A DNA stretch of 64,000 nt from Flagellimonas meishanensis (GCF_019880545.1 NZ_JAINVW010000003.1:930001-994000); one strand, 5' to 3'; shown: positions 26,862 through 36,553, counted from the stretch's first letter. Program-made: numbers and translations. Notes: generated by a model from the letters alone, not told the origin.

Positions 26862-27833
26862 CTACTCCGTATCCACGGTTTCCTTGCTTTCCACAAGGGC
26901 CAGATAGCGTTCCGCATCCAAGGCTGCCATACAGCCGGTCCCGGCCGCAGTAACCGCCTGTCGGTATTCCTTATCTTGAACATCGCCGCTGGCGAAGACC
27001 CCAGGTTTGTTTGTTTTTGTGGATTTTCCCCGGGTGATGATATACCCTGTCTCGTCCATTTCCAATTGTCCCTTGAATATATCGGTATTGGGCTTATGAC
27101 CGATGGCGATAAACAGTCCGGTAATGGCAATTTCTTCCTTCTCCCCTGTTTGGTTGTTCACCATCCTAAGACCTTCCACAACTTGATCACCCAAGACCTC
27201 GTCGACCTCTGTGTTATATCGTATTTCTATGTTGTCCAGGCTATTTACCCGATGCTGCATCGCTTTGGAGGCCCTCATGTGGTCTTTCCTGACCAACATG
27301 GTAACTTTTTTACAAATATTGGCCAAATAGGACGCTTCTTCGGCTGCGGTATCACCTCCACCCACAATGGCAACTTCTTGACCTTTATAAAAGAATCCAT
27401 CGCAAACCGCACATGCGGAAACCCCTCCGCCCCGTAAACGTTGTTCACTGGGTGTATTTAGATATTTTGCGGAAGCCCCGGTTGAGATAATGACCGTTTC
27501 TGCTTCTATCTGTTTGGAATCGTCCACCGTGATTTTGTGAATACCTCCATTTTCGTCGCTAAACTCAACGGCGGTGACCATACCAACCCGTACTTCTGTT
27601 CCAAAACGTTCGGCCTGCTGCTGCAACTGTACCATCATTGTGGGACCATCAACCCCTTCGGGGTATCCTGGAAAATTGTCCACCTCGGTAGTAGTGGTCA
27701 ACTGGCCTCCTGGTTCCATGCCCGTATAGACCACAGGTTTCAAATCTGCCCTTGCAGCATATATGGCTGCGGTATACCCCGCAGGACCGGAGCCTATGAT
27801 CAACGTTTTTATTCTTTCAACTGGTTCTGACAT
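26862..27833 (-). CDS. trxB: Thioredoxin reductase
   Basis: A 323-residue cytoplasmic flavoenzyme that reduces thioredoxin with NADPH. It has the FAD-binding GSGPAGYTAAIYAARA (14-29), the redox pair C141-A-V-C144, the NADPH-binding GGGDTAAEEA and the C-terminal FASGDVQDKEYRQAVTAAG. Full length and typical. Single gene behind a -7 element at 27864-27871. Confidence 0.97.
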   Translation of the reverse strand: MSEPVERIKTLIIGSGPAGYTAAIYAARADLKPVVYTGMEPGGQLTTTTEVDNFPGYPEGVDGPTMMVQLQQQAERFGTEVRVGMVTAVEFSDENGGIHKITVDDSKQIEAETVIISTGASAKYLNTPSEQRLRGGGVSACAVCDGFFYKGQEVAIVGGGDTAAEEASYLANICKKVTMLVRKDHMRASKAMQHRVNSLDNIEIRYNTEVDEVLGDQVVEGLRMVNNQTGEKEEIAITGLFIAIGHKPNTDIFKGQLEMDETGYIITRGKSTKTNKPGVFASGDVQDKEYRQAVTAAGTGCMAALDAERYLALVESKETVDTE

Positions 27834-27863
27834 AACTGATAACTTCCTAAATAGGTTAGACTA

Positions 27864-27871
27864 CAAAAGTA
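27864..27871 (-). promoter_or_regulatory. -7 promoter element of trxB (TACTTTTG)
   Basis: The minus strand reads TACTTTTG, an exact TAnnTTTG match, 31 bp upstream of the trxB start. The -33 part is weak. Confidence 0.45.
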
Positions 27872-28497
27872 GGTTTTTTGAACAAAAACTTACAGGTACA
27901 CAGGCTGGTTTGAGGGGGCATTTTCTTAAAAGATGTGAACAATCCCATTTGAAAACTACAAGCTTCTTTGCGGTGGGCACAAAATAGAAAAGAAGCCATG
28001 GAAGACTTCTTTTTCGGTAAGCAGGCTAAATGTTTGGCTATTATATTCCAGAAAACCGTCACAACCAAGGGGCTCAACCTCAAAAACCCCTTGGCGCAAC
28101 GGGAACCTCATTTAAACAAGATGATTATAGGTAAAGAACACTAAAAGTACCCTACAAATTACCCCATCCTATTTGGAGGTTATTCAGTTTAATAACTAAG
28201 AACTTTTGTTTACTGGGACAAACATACCATGATAGCATGCTTAAATAAGCTCGGAATTAATCAATGGGGCATATCTCTTAACGAATGGGCCATTTGAGTT
28301 CATATTTTTTTTGACCACCCTTTTTTTGATGGAAAAAAAACCGAAAAAATTCACAAAAAAGTTTGTAGCCCGATCTAGTTCTTAAGGATTAGGGCAACTT
28401 TAATGAAAATAATCTGTACAATGGGATGGATATGCGAAGTCAAAATCAAAAAAGCGAGCATCTTAGGCATCACTTTCAAAAATGACCAACCTGCTTT
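27872..28497. other. Intergenic region, no convincing gene
   Basis: About 620 bp upstream of trxB. Short open frames exist on both strands, but none has protein-like composition. The right half is AT-rich (runs of A and T around 28310-28350). I see no RNA gene or repeat. Confidence 0.4.
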
Positions 28498-28794
28498 TTA
28501 CATGGGCAGCTCCAGATCTGAGATTATGAGCACTTTGGCCCCTTCCCCATCACCAGATTGGGATTTGTAGATGATTCGGAACATTTTTCCAACATGTTCT
28601 TTGGACTGCATATCATATTTCTGTGAAGCGGTGTCCTCAATGGCGAAGAACCGAAAAGCCCGGTCTTCATCATCCACAAAAAGATACTCTTGGGAATCAT
28701 ATCCCTTGTAAGTGGCATAAATGGTGGAATCTTGCTCAATACCTTGATGGGTAATCGCAAGCAGTGAAATTAGGAGGATGTAAATTGCTTTCAT
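28498..28794 (-). CDS. Small secreted hypothetical protein
   Basis: A 98-residue protein with a signal peptide (MKAIYILLISLLAITHQG) and a beta-rich mature part containing DSTIYATYKGYDSQEYLFVDD. No family recognised. The codon pattern and signal peptide support a real gene. It stands alone between an AT-rich gap and the polyamine operon, reading in the same direction as that operon but 275 bp beyond it. Confidence 0.6.
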   Translation of the reverse strand: MKAIYILLISLLAITHQGIEQDSTIYATYKGYDSQEYLFVDDEDRAFRFFAIEDTASQKYDMQSKEHVGKMFRIIYKSQSGDGEGAKVLIISDLELPM

Positions 28795-29069
28795 GCCGAA
28801 ACGTAATGGTTAATAAGGCTTTTTTTTTGACCTCTATTGAAGACTGATCAGTTTTACGCACTTTAGTAGTTACTCCTGCCTGAGCAATTAACTACTTGCT
28901 TTCATCATGTTCTTCTTCACCAAGGTCTTCATTAGGAACGCTGGAACCGGTCGAATATTTTGTGGATTGAAGTTTAGATCAGCGTATTTCTCTTGTAAAA
29001 CAAAAATCAACAACCTTTTTCAAAATAAGCTGTGTTGCAAAAGGTAAATCTTAATCACATTCAAGCGGG

Positions 29070-30047
29070 TCACATATCCAAAAGATAAGCGAAAATCAAT
29101 GGGGCCACTATGGTGGCATCCGACTCCACAATGAACTTTGGTGTTTCAATCCCGAGTTTTCCCCAAGTTATCTTCTCATTGGGCACGGCACCTGAATAGG
29201 AGCCATAACTGGTAGTGGAGTCACTTATCTGGCAAAAATAGCTCCAAAAGGGGGTGTCGGTTTCTTCCATATCCTGGTAGAGCATGGGGACGACGCAAAT
29301 GGGAAAATCCCCGGCGATACCGCCTCCTATTTGGAAGAAACCAATACCGGCACCTGAATTTTTCCTATACCAATCTGCAAGCATGGTCATGTACTCTATA
29401 CCCGATTTCACGGTACTTGCCTTTAGTTCCCCTTTCAATACATAACTGGCAAAAATGTTGCCCATGGTACTGTCTTCCCATCCCGGCACTACCATGGGCA
29501 GGTTTTTTTTGGCCGCAGCGTACATCCACGAATCCTTTATCGGTATTTCATAGTACTCTTCCAACACGCCTGATAAAAGCAATTGGTACATAAACTCATG
29601 TGGAAAATATCGTTTGCCTTCCTGTTCTGCCTTTTTCCACAGCTTAACAATGTGTTTTTGCAGTCTTCTAAAAGCCTCTTCTTCTGGAATACAGGTGTCC
29701 GTGACCCGGTTCAATCCTTCCTCAAGCAATGCCCACTCATCCTGTGGTGTCAAATCGCGATAATTGGGCACACGTTTGTAGTGGGAATGTGCCACCAGGT
29801 TCATGATGTCCTCCTCGAGATTGGCCCCCGTACATGAAATGATATGCACTTTTTCTGACCGGATTATTTCAGCGAAAATCTTGCCCAGCTCCCCAGTGCT
29901 CATAGCGCCGGCCAATGAAACCAACATTTTTGATCCTTGTTCCAATTGGTCTTCATATCCCTTGGCGGCATCGACCAGCGCAGCTGCGTTGAAATGAAGA
30001 AAGTGTTTTTGGATGAACTGGGATATTTGCCCCTTACTTTTCGTCAT
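29070..30047 (-). CDS. Deoxyhypusine-synthase-like enzyme, probable homospermidine synthase
   Basis: A 325-residue enzyme of the deoxyhypusine synthase fold. It has the NAD-binding SLAGAMSTGELG (44-55), SCTGANLEEDI (71-81), GFFQIGGGIAGDFPIC (236-251) and, near the C-terminus, EKITWGKLG with K297, equivalent to the catalytic lysine that carries the aminobutyl group. Bacteria lack eIF5A, so bacterial members cannot make deoxyhypusine; transfer of the aminobutyl group to putrescine would give homospermidine, a major flavobacterial polyamine. Its start overlaps agmatinase by 14 nt and it is third in an arginine-to-polyamine operon. Substrate assignment is inference. Confidence 0.88.
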   Translation of the reverse strand: MTKSKGQISQFIQKHFLHFNAAALVDAAKGYEDQLEQGSKMLVSLAGAMSTGELGKIFAEIIRSEKVHIISCTGANLEEDIMNLVAHSHYKRVPNYRDLTPQDEWALLEEGLNRVTDTCIPEEEAFRRLQKHIVKLWKKAEQEGKRYFPHEFMYQLLLSGVLEEYYEIPIKDSWMYAAAKKNLPMVVPGWEDSTMGNIFASYVLKGELKASTVKSGIEYMTMLADWYRKNSGAGIGFFQIGGGIAGDFPICVVPMLYQDMEETDTPFWSYFCQISDSTTSYGSYSGAVPNEKITWGKLGIETPKFIVESDATIVAPLIFAYLLDM

Positions 30048-30978
30048 AATCCTGTGATAGGTTGTTTTCTTTTTTGAACTGTTCCTTGGTGTCAAGGAAA
30101 TCGTCACCATCATCAACAGTATCCGATGGGGCAAATTTATAGCTCAACATTTTATAGTACAGTTTTGCGGCCAAAAAATCTGAGGATTTTTCATTTTGTT
30201 TGGGACACAGTTCCACTATATCAAAACCGACCACATTTTTTTCATTAAAAACCCTTTTTAGGAACTCCAGGGTCTCATACCAAAAGAGTCCGCCAGGTTC
30301 GGGAGTACCAGTCGATGGCAAAATGGAAGGGTCCAGGGCGTCCAAATCGAAGGTGATGTAGACATTGTCGGTCAGCAGTTCGAGCACGTTATCCATCCAA
30401 AAATCATCAGAGACCATTTCATGGGCAAAAAAGACTTTGTCCTCATCCATTACAAACGTTTCCGCCTTGTCCATACTCCTAATCCCGACCTGTACCAAGT
30501 TGGTAGTCTGACTGGCCTCATACATGGCACATGCGTGGTTGTATTTGGAACCATTGTACTCTTTTCTCAAATCCGCATGGGCATCGATCTGAAGTATGGT
30601 CAAATCTTCATAATACTCATTAAAGGCGCGAATGGAACCAATGGAAATGGAGTGTTCCCCGCCTACCATGGTCACCAGTTTTTTTCGGTTTATATATCCT
30701 TTCACCACCTTATGTACCTTTTCCACCATATCCTCAGGCGAATTGAAATCTGTTAAGGTATTGGTGAGATAAATCCCTTGTTCATAAACCTCGGAGTCGG
30801 TCTCTATATCATAAAGTTCCATGTTTTCCGAGGCATCAAGAAAAGCCTCAGGACCTTTGTCGGCTCCCTTTCCCCAGGTACTTGTACCATCATAGGAAAC
30901 AGGGATCAACACTATCTTCGATTTTTCAGCAGTTGCAAATTCCTCTGGAATTCCAGCATAAGTTCTTTCTGATCTCAT
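30034..30978 (-). CDS. speB: Agmatinase
   Basis: A 314-residue ureohydrolase-family enzyme that cleaves agmatine to putrescine and urea. The dinuclear manganese ligands are visible in GGEHS, DAHADLR and FDLDALDPS. Here GGEHS replaces the more common GGDHS. The C-terminal tail after about residue 285 is acidic and longer than usual. It lies between the arginine decarboxylase (13 bp gap) and the deoxyhypusine-synthase-like gene (14 nt overlap), so it is the middle step of the operon. Confidence 0.93.
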   Translation of the reverse strand: MRSERTYAGIPEEFATAEKSKIVLIPVSYDGTSTWGKGADKGPEAFLDASENMELYDIETDSEVYEQGIYLTNTLTDFNSPEDMVEKVHKVVKGYINRKKLVTMVGGEHSISIGSIRAFNEYYEDLTILQIDAHADLRKEYNGSKYNHACAMYEASQTTNLVQVGIRSMDKAETFVMDEDKVFFAHEMVSDDFWMDNVLELLTDNVYITFDLDALDPSILPSTGTPEPGGLFWYETLEFLKRVFNEKNVVGFDIVELCPKQNEKSSDFLAAKLYYKMLSYKFAPSDTVDDGDDFLDTKEQFKKENNLSQDYDEK

Positions 30979-30991
30979 GGTATTTTGTGTA

Positions 30992-32446
30992 TTAATATCC
31001 GCTTTTTTGGTAGTTTAAATTTTCTTTGGCATGATGGATTTCTTCCTTGGGTCGACCGTATCCCAGAATGGACAAAAAATCCGAGGCCGTTTGCTGTTCG
31101 GAAAAGACCGAGGTAACCAGGTTCCCTTCACCATCCTTGTCAATCAAAATATGTTTTGGCTGGGGAATAAGGCAGTGTTGTAGCCCGCCAAACCCGCCAA
31201 TGGTTTCTTGATAGGCTCCCGTGTTGAAAAATCCGATGTACAAGGGTTTTTCCTTTTTGTATTTGGGAAGGTAAATGGCATTTAAATGCTGTTCCGAGTT
31301 GTAGTAGTCATCACTGTCGCAGGTGAGCCCACCCAACAGGACTCGCTCATATTCGTCTTCCCATCTATTAATGGCCAGCATAATAAAGCGTCTGCTGATT
31401 GCCCATGCATCCGGCATGGTGGTAATGAACGACGAATTGATCATATTCCACTTTTCCCTGTCGTTTTGTTGTTTCTGATACAAGACCTCATAAATGGTTC
31501 CCCCGCTTTCACCTACGGTGAAACTTCCAAACTCGGTAAAAATGTCCGGCACATCAACTTCGGCCTCACCGCATGCCTGTTGTATCTGGTTTACGATTTC
31601 ATCCACCATATAGGGATAGTCATAATCGAAGGCCAGGGAATTTTTTATCGGAAATCCTCCCCCAATGTTCAAACTATCAAGTGATGGGCAGATTTTCTTG
31701 AGACTGATGTATACCTTAAGGCACTTGAGGAGCTCGTTCCAGTAGTAGGCAGTGTCCCTTATGCCGGTATTTATGAAAAAGTGGAGCATTTTCAGTTGCA
31801 CATTGGGATTGTCCTTTAGGGCCCTTGTGTAGAATGGCACAATATTTTTGTAACCAATGCCCAATCGGGAGGTATAAAACTCAAACTTTGGCTCTTCCTC
31901 AGAAGCAATTCGAATGCCCACTTTAAAGGGGCCGTTTATTTTTTCCTCCAAAAGGCCCAGTTCTTCATAATTGTCTATGATCGGGATGCAGTTTTCATGT
32001 CCCGTATTGATCAAGGTAGCAATGTTTTCCACGTATTGATCACGTTTAAACCCGTTGCAGAGAATATAGGTCGAATCTGAAATCTTTCCCTTGCGCTTCA
32101 GATTTTCCACAATGTCAATATCAAATGCGGATGAGGTCTCTATATGAATGTCGTTTTTTAAGGCCTCATTGAGCACATGCTCAAAATGCGAACTCTTGGT
32201 GCAGTAACTATAATGGTATGCCCCTGCATATTTATGTTTTTTCATGGCTTCTTGGAACCATGTCTTGGCCCTTTGTATGTTCTCCGATATTTTGGGCAAA
32301 TAGGTGAATTTTAAGGGTGCGCCATACTGTTCAATCAGTTTGGAAAGGTCTATGCCATGAAACTGCAATTTATTGTTGTTCAGCTGAAATTCCTCTTGCG
32401 GAAAGTCATAGGTTTGTTCGATAAGATCGATGTATTTCGTCTTCAT
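30992..32446 (-). CDS. speA: Arginine decarboxylase (PLP fold-III type)
   Basis: A 484-residue PLP-dependent decarboxylase that makes agmatine from arginine. PLP-lysine region AYHYSYCTKSSHFEHV (K about 84), LNIGGGFPIKN for phosphate binding, and LGGLTCDSDDYY, a variant of the CDGxD block, are visible. It is shorter than E. coli SpeA (about 650 residues) and fits the compact Bacteroidota type. First gene of the polyamine operon. Confidence 0.9.
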   Translation of the reverse strand: MKTKYIDLIEQTYDFPQEEFQLNNNKLQFHGIDLSKLIEQYGAPLKFTYLPKISENIQRAKTWFQEAMKKHKYAGAYHYSYCTKSSHFEHVLNEALKNDIHIETSSAFDIDIVENLKRKGKISDSTYILCNGFKRDQYVENIATLINTGHENCIPIIDNYEELGLLEEKINGPFKVGIRIASEEEPKFEFYTSRLGIGYKNIVPFYTRALKDNPNVQLKMLHFFINTGIRDTAYYWNELLKCLKVYISLKKICPSLDSLNIGGGFPIKNSLAFDYDYPYMVDEIVNQIQQACGEAEVDVPDIFTEFGSFTVGESGGTIYEVLYQKQQNDREKWNMINSSFITTMPDAWAISRRFIMLAINRWEDEYERVLLGGLTCDSDDYYNSEQHLNAIYLPKYKKEKPLYIGFFNTGAYQETIGGFGGLQHCLIPQPKHILIDKDGEGNLVTSVFSEQQTASDFLSILGYGRPKEEIHHAKENLNYQKSGY

Positions 32447-33046
32447 TAGTACTTAGCATTAAAAATAGGAAAATGAGTGGTTTCGATGATAATCAACCTA
32501 CAATCAAATGCGAAATACAAAAACCTTATACACTGGTGAATTTGAAGTACCCAAATACGACATGCGGATTGCAGCAAATGTCGTGGAAGTCAGCCCTATG
32601 ATCCGGTGTCTTATCCTTAAGACGGCTTTTTGGCTAGACTTCCTTATCGCCAAAAGCCCGAACTTGAAAAAAGTTTCCAAAATAAAAGGGAATCCATCTT
32701 TTAGTGATGGATTAAATAACCGTGTAAACTTACTTAAAAAATGAATATTTAAAACCATGTGCCAAAAATTATTTAACATCCATAATATTATAAATTTCAA
32801 CCCGTTGCCCTGAAAATAGGTGCGTCTTCAAGCCCATCGTCCACCGTTTGGCCATCAAGTTGGACACCATGCGGTTTTGCTCCTCCATAAATCCAGCCGT
32901 TGGTACTGGAGCCCGTCAAACCAATACCCTTCCAGGGCAGATCCATCCCCCTTACAGATTTATAAATCCGTATGAGTTTTATAGAAATCCAAGAGCGGGA
33001 CTTTTAAATGCATTCCATATTTGGGACATAGTTCAGAAAAACGAAT
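32447..33046. other. Intergenic region with overlapping short open frames
   Basis: A 600-bp gap between divergent genes. The left part (32460-32790) is AT-rich. The part at about 32800-32960 is clearly more GC-rich and open in several frames. On the minus strand a 49-codon frame (32797-32946, MDLPWKGIGLTG...) and an overlapping 39-codon frame (32769-32888, MEEQNRMVSNL...) both look protein-like. This may be a gene remnant or a small gene; I cannot decide. Confidence 0.3.
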
Positions 33047-34195
33047 ATGTCCATGGAAAATAGAGCACCTCTTAGGATTCGAACATGCTGTATAGGATTG
33101 CTATTGATCTTAGCCGGCTGCATCAAAGACGGTCCAAAGCTTATATTCGAGGGTGAAGAAGGCAGGTTTGAACTGGAAATGGTGGCGGACAGCATCCAAG
33201 TTCCCTTCGGAATGTGTTTTTTGCCCAACAACCACATGTTGGTTGCCAATCGGTTCCGAGGAGAAATAATCCGAATAGATCTTGATTCTGGAAAAAAAAC
33301 CGTGCTTCGGGGAGTTCCCAAATCCTATTGTCGCGGCGACGGAGGGGCATTGGACATCCTGCCACATCCAAAATACAAAGAGAATGGCTGGCTTTATTTT
33401 GCCCACTCCATTGGGGATTCCATAGCCAGCACCATGGCCATCGAACGTGGGAAGATCAAAGGCGATTCACTGACCCAAATAGAACGGATTTTTACCGCCT
33501 TTCCCTACTACAGTTCTCCAAGTCATTATGGAACAAGAATGGTCATACAAGATGAATACCTTTTCTTTACCATGGGCGACCGTTATGATCTTATGGACTC
33601 GGCCCAGACGTTGGACAATCACCTGGGAAAGGTAATGCGCATTTTTGATGATGGGAGAATTCCGAAGGATAATCCGTTTGTGGGCAGACCAAACTCAAAA
33701 CCGGAAATATGGAGCTACGGGCATCGAAATCCACAAGGTTTGACCCTCCATCCTGAAACAAAAAAGCTCTGGTTGCACGAGCACGGGCCAAAAGGTGGGG
33801 ATGAGCTCAACTTGATCCAACCTGGCATCAACTATGGTTGGCCCATTATCTGCCATGGAATAGACTACGACGATACACCAATTGGAGCGGGCATTACGCA
33901 CAAAGAGGGCATGGAGCAGCCCACACATTATTATGTGCCATCGATAGCACCAAGCGGCATGGAGTTTTACACAGGGAGCAAATTTGAAAAATGGCAGGGT
34001 AATCTTTTTATTGGGGCCATGGCACTAACACATCTCAATCGTCTCATTCTGGATAAGGACCAGGTGGTTCATGAGGAACGGCTTCTGCAGGATTTTGGCC
34101 GAAGAATCCGCGTGGTACGGCAGGGACCCGATGGATATCTATACATTGGGATTGATGGCGGTGGGATTTACAGGCTTAAGCCCATTGATGGGTAG
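33047..34195 (+). CDS. PQQ-dependent sugar dehydrogenase-like lipoprotein
   Basis: A 382-residue lipoprotein (lipobox LAGC) with a six-bladed beta-propeller of the soluble aldose sugar dehydrogenase/sorbosone dehydrogenase type. Visible blocks are VPFGMCFLPNNHMLVANR, GGALDILPHPKYKENGWLYF, SYGHRNPQGLTLHPETKKLW, HEHGPKGGDELNLIQPGINYGWP and a C-terminal IRVVRQGPDGYLYIGIDGGG. It probably oxidises a sugar with PQQ in the periplasm; the substrate is unknown. No PQQ biosynthesis genes are in the window. Confidence 0.9.
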   Translation: MSMENRAPLRIRTCCIGLLLILAGCIKDGPKLIFEGEEGRFELEMVADSIQVPFGMCFLPNNHMLVANRFRGEIIRIDLDSGKKTVLRGVPKSYCRGDGGALDILPHPKYKENGWLYFAHSIGDSIASTMAIERGKIKGDSLTQIERIFTAFPYYSSPSHYGTRMVIQDEYLFFTMGDRYDLMDSAQTLDNHLGKVMRIFDDGRIPKDNPFVGRPNSKPEIWSYGHRNPQGLTLHPETKKLWLHEHGPKGGDELNLIQPGINYGWPIICHGIDYDDTPIGAGITHKEGMEQPTHYYVPSIAPSGMEFYTGSKFEKWQGNLFIGAMALTHLNRLILDKDQVVHEERLLQDFGRRIRVVRQGPDGYLYIGIDGGGIYRLKPIDG

Positions 34196-34616
34196 CTTTG
34201 CCATTTCTCCAAAAAAATACCCATCTGATAACTTCCCGGTACTATAAATTAGGTTTGCTTATTCCTTCTGATAATTGAAATTGGGCTCCGATAAGAATCC
34301 AAATGCGTCCTTTACCTCTTTTCATGTGAACTCAAAAGTTGAGAATATAATTGGTTTCCTTAAAATTAAAAACACTGAAAATCAAATGATTAACAGTGTT
34401 TTGGTTTTACTTAAAGCGATTGAGTCGGGATAACTGGATTAATATTTCTTCGCAATACATTAAATATCAGTACTTTACACTTATGCCAAAATTGCTTCGC
34501 AAAACTCTAAACCGTATTCAAATCAGCACATTTTGATGCAAAATCTTTGGGTGTTTTAGCATCTATGAATATACAAAGAAGAAAACATTTAAAAAGCACG
34601 TATCCATCTGTTTTGC
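34196..34616. other. Convergent intergenic region with a hairpin
   Basis: A 421-bp AT-rich gap with no gene. It holds an imperfect-loop hairpin at 34369-34402: AAAACACTG and CAGTGTTTT, 9 bp perfect, with a 16-nt loop. On the minus strand it is followed by a T-rich run, so it may terminate the secretion/pilus operon that ends at 34617. Confidence 0.45.
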
Positions 34617-35756
34617 CTACCCCCCGAGCACGGTGCTCAACTTGAACATGGGCAGGTACATGGATACAAGTATAACGCCCACGAAGATTCCTATGACCAC
34701 AATGATGAGGGGCTCCATGATGGTCGAGAGCAATTTTGACCTTTGTTGCACCTCGGATACATATTGTTGGTTGAGCTTTTCGAAGATGAACTCCGTTTGA
34801 TTGGTCTCCTCGGCCACTTTGATCAGGGACACCATCCTGTTGTCGAACATTTGGCTGCCCTTGAAACTCTCATGTAGGCTTGCCCCTTTCATTATTTTGG
34901 ACTCCATTGCGTCTAGGGCACTTTGCAGCGGGTGGAAACCCACCATCCGCCTTACCATCTGGACACTGCTGAGCATTGGGACCTTGGAGGAGGTCAGCAG
35001 TGCCAATGCCTGGGTGAACTGAGCCAGGTACACGGCACGGACAAATTTGCCCACATAGGGTATTTTAAGGAGGAGGAAATCCCACTTTTTCTGGATTCCC
35101 CCGATCTTTAGGATGGGTTTTCTCAGAACAATGGCCAATATCAAAACCATGATGGCCAACCATCCATGATCTTTTATAAAATTGGAGATGGAGATGATCC
35201 ATTTTGTAATGGCCGGAAGTCCCACCCCGTTCTGCCTGAAGATGTCCTCAAACATGGGCACCACCATGCGAAGCATGAAGATGACCACCAGGATGGCGGT
35301 GCCCAAGATGATCATGGGATAGGTGAGCGCGTTGACCAGATTGCGCCGCTGTTCGTTCTTTTGGGCAAAGAAAGTGGCCAGTTCCCGTGCGATCTTGGCC
35401 AGGTTGCCGCTCTCCTCACCGATTTGGATGGAATACTGTTCATATTCGGAGAATTCCTTTCGGGTTTTCATAATCTCCGAAAGGCTTTGGCCCGAATCCA
35501 GTTCATCCAGCATCTGGGCATGGAATTCCTTGAGCCTTTCTTTCTTCTCGTTTTCCCCAAGCAGTCCAAGGGCCTCCCGCAGGTGCACCCCCGCCTTTAA
35601 CAAAAGGGCCAGTTCGCTATAAAAGTCCTCTTTTCGCCTATTGTTGAACAGGGTGCCGAAAAGCGTGAACTCCCTTTTAAGCAAACCTTCCAAATCCTGT
35701 TTTTGGGAGGTCCCAGAGGTCTTTCTGTCCAGGGTATGTTCCAATTTAAATCCCAT
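34617..35756 (-). CDS. gspF: Type II secretion/type IV pilus inner-membrane platform protein (GspF/PilC)
   Basis: A 379-residue inner-membrane protein with two copies of the T2SSF domain. The first (about residues 45-165) has FYSELALLLKAGVHLREALGLL and ends in a membrane helix ALTYPMIILGTAILVVIFML. The second (about 245-375) has FTQALALLTSSKVPMLSSVQMV and a final helix. The platform protein couples the GspE motor to pseudopilin assembly. It is the last gene of a seven-gene overlapping operon, separated by about 24 kb from the matching ATPase and secretin genes. Confidence 0.95.
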   Translation of the reverse strand: MGFKLEHTLDRKTSGTSQKQDLEGLLKREFTLFGTLFNNRRKEDFYSELALLLKAGVHLREALGLLGENEKKERLKEFHAQMLDELDSGQSLSEIMKTRKEFSEYEQYSIQIGEESGNLAKIARELATFFAQKNEQRRNLVNALTYPMIILGTAILVVIFMLRMVVPMFEDIFRQNGVGLPAITKWIISISNFIKDHGWLAIMVLILAIVLRKPILKIGGIQKKWDFLLLKIPYVGKFVRAVYLAQFTQALALLTSSKVPMLSSVQMVRRMVGFHPLQSALDAMESKIMKGASLHESFKGSQMFDNRMVSLIKVAEETNQTEFIFEKLNQQYVSEVQQRSKLLSTIMEPLIIVVIGIFVGVILVSMYLPMFKLSTVLGG

Positions 35757-36228
35757 CCTGTCTGTTCAAATAACTGGTTGCTGCGTTTCTTTTGAATACA
35801 AAGATCCTGTGCCCTCCATGTTCCTTGGCGGTATGGAGGTCCAAAGCGTCGATTTCGCCCGAGAACCTTGCCTCTCCATTGAAGTAGCGGGACTTTTCCA
35901 TGATCTTTATATGGAAGGTGTCCCTGTCCCTGACCACAAGTCCATCATAAAAATGATAGGTACGGGTCTCAACCTCGTTCACAAACAGCAATTGCTGTCG
36001 GGGCGCATCGAACCGAACCCTGTCGAACCGGTTGAAATCCATCCAGAGGCCCTGCCGCAAAAGGTCGACCTGTGTGTTCCTCTCAAAATTGACCGATATG
36101 CCGTACATCTGCTGTTGCACCAGTCGCAATACGCTAAAAGCCATGCCCACCACGATTGTGGTAATGAGCAGTGCCACCATCACTTCGTTTAGGGTAAAGG
36201 CCGTTATTTTTTTAAGGTATCTACTCAT
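35746..36228 (-). CDS. Minor pseudopilin (GspJ-like)
   Basis: A 160-residue protein with a type III signal: SRYLKKITA, cleavage after A10, then F11-T-L-N-E15 and a hydrophobic helix. The E at +5 is the conserved pilin glutamate. The body is beta-rich. Length and position next to another pseudopilin suggest a GspJ-like minor pseudopilin of the tip complex. It overlaps the GspF gene by 11 bp and the upstream pseudopilin gene by 8 bp. An in-frame ATG at 36240 is possible. Confidence 0.82.
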   Translation of the reverse strand: MSRYLKKITAFTLNEVMVALLITTIVVGMAFSVLRLVQQQMYGISVNFERNTQVDLLRQGLWMDFNRFDRVRFDAPRQQLLFVNEVETRTYHFYDGLVVRDRDTFHIKIMEKSRYFNGEARFSGEIDALDLHTAKEHGGHRIFVFKRNAATSYLNRQDGI

Positions 36229-36553
36229 TTCGAATTTCAAAGCTTATTTCTCTATTGTTTTCTTTATGGACGGCCATAAACAAGGTTCGCTTATCGGACT
36301 GCCATTCCTCATGGGTCACCTGAACATTCCAAGGCCCAACCTCACCATAGTAGGGTACCTCCAGCTTGCCATGTCCATAGCGGTATTGCAATAGCAGGAG
36401 TTCTTGACGGATAGCGTCATCCCTTTGGGATATCCCTTCCACAAAAAGGGAATTAAGCAACATACTTGCCACCATGAACACAATCACGATCAATACCGTG
36501 GCCACAAGAGTCTCCATCAATGTGGAGGATGTTATGCGTTTCAATAGAGCCAT
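36221..36553 (-). CDS. Minor pseudopilin (GspI/H-like)
   Basis: A 110-residue protein with a pilin-like N-terminus: MALLKRITSS, then STLMETLVATVLIVIV with a glutamate at the +5 position. The cleavage site (S before S) is unusual, as pilins mostly have G or A there. The short soluble part includes LLLQYRYGHGKLEVPYYG. It overlaps both neighbours in the operon. Confidence 0.78.
   Translation of the reverse strand: MALLKRITSSTLMETLVATVLIVIVFMVASMLLNSLFVEGISQRDDAIRQELLLLQYRYGHGKLEVPYYGEVGPWNVQVTHEEWQSDKRTLFMAVHKENNREISFEIRNE

Noticed and set aside
27856..28083. A 75-codon minus-strand frame upstream of trxB
   Set aside because: Cysteine- and histidine-rich, non-protein-like composition, overlaps the trxB promoter, and has no neighbour support.
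28888..29013. A 41-codon minus-strand frame (TTG start) with protein-like composition between the small secreted protein and the polyamine operon
   Set aside because: Another frame over the same bases is equally open for 28 codons, there is no ATG or ribosome binding site, and a frame of this length is expected by chance. Not annotated.
32508..32744. A 78-codon plus-strand frame and an overlapping 98-codon minus-strand frame upstream of the sugar dehydrogenase gene
   Set aside because: Both overlap in an AT-rich region, lack family features and have composition expected of non-coding sequence.
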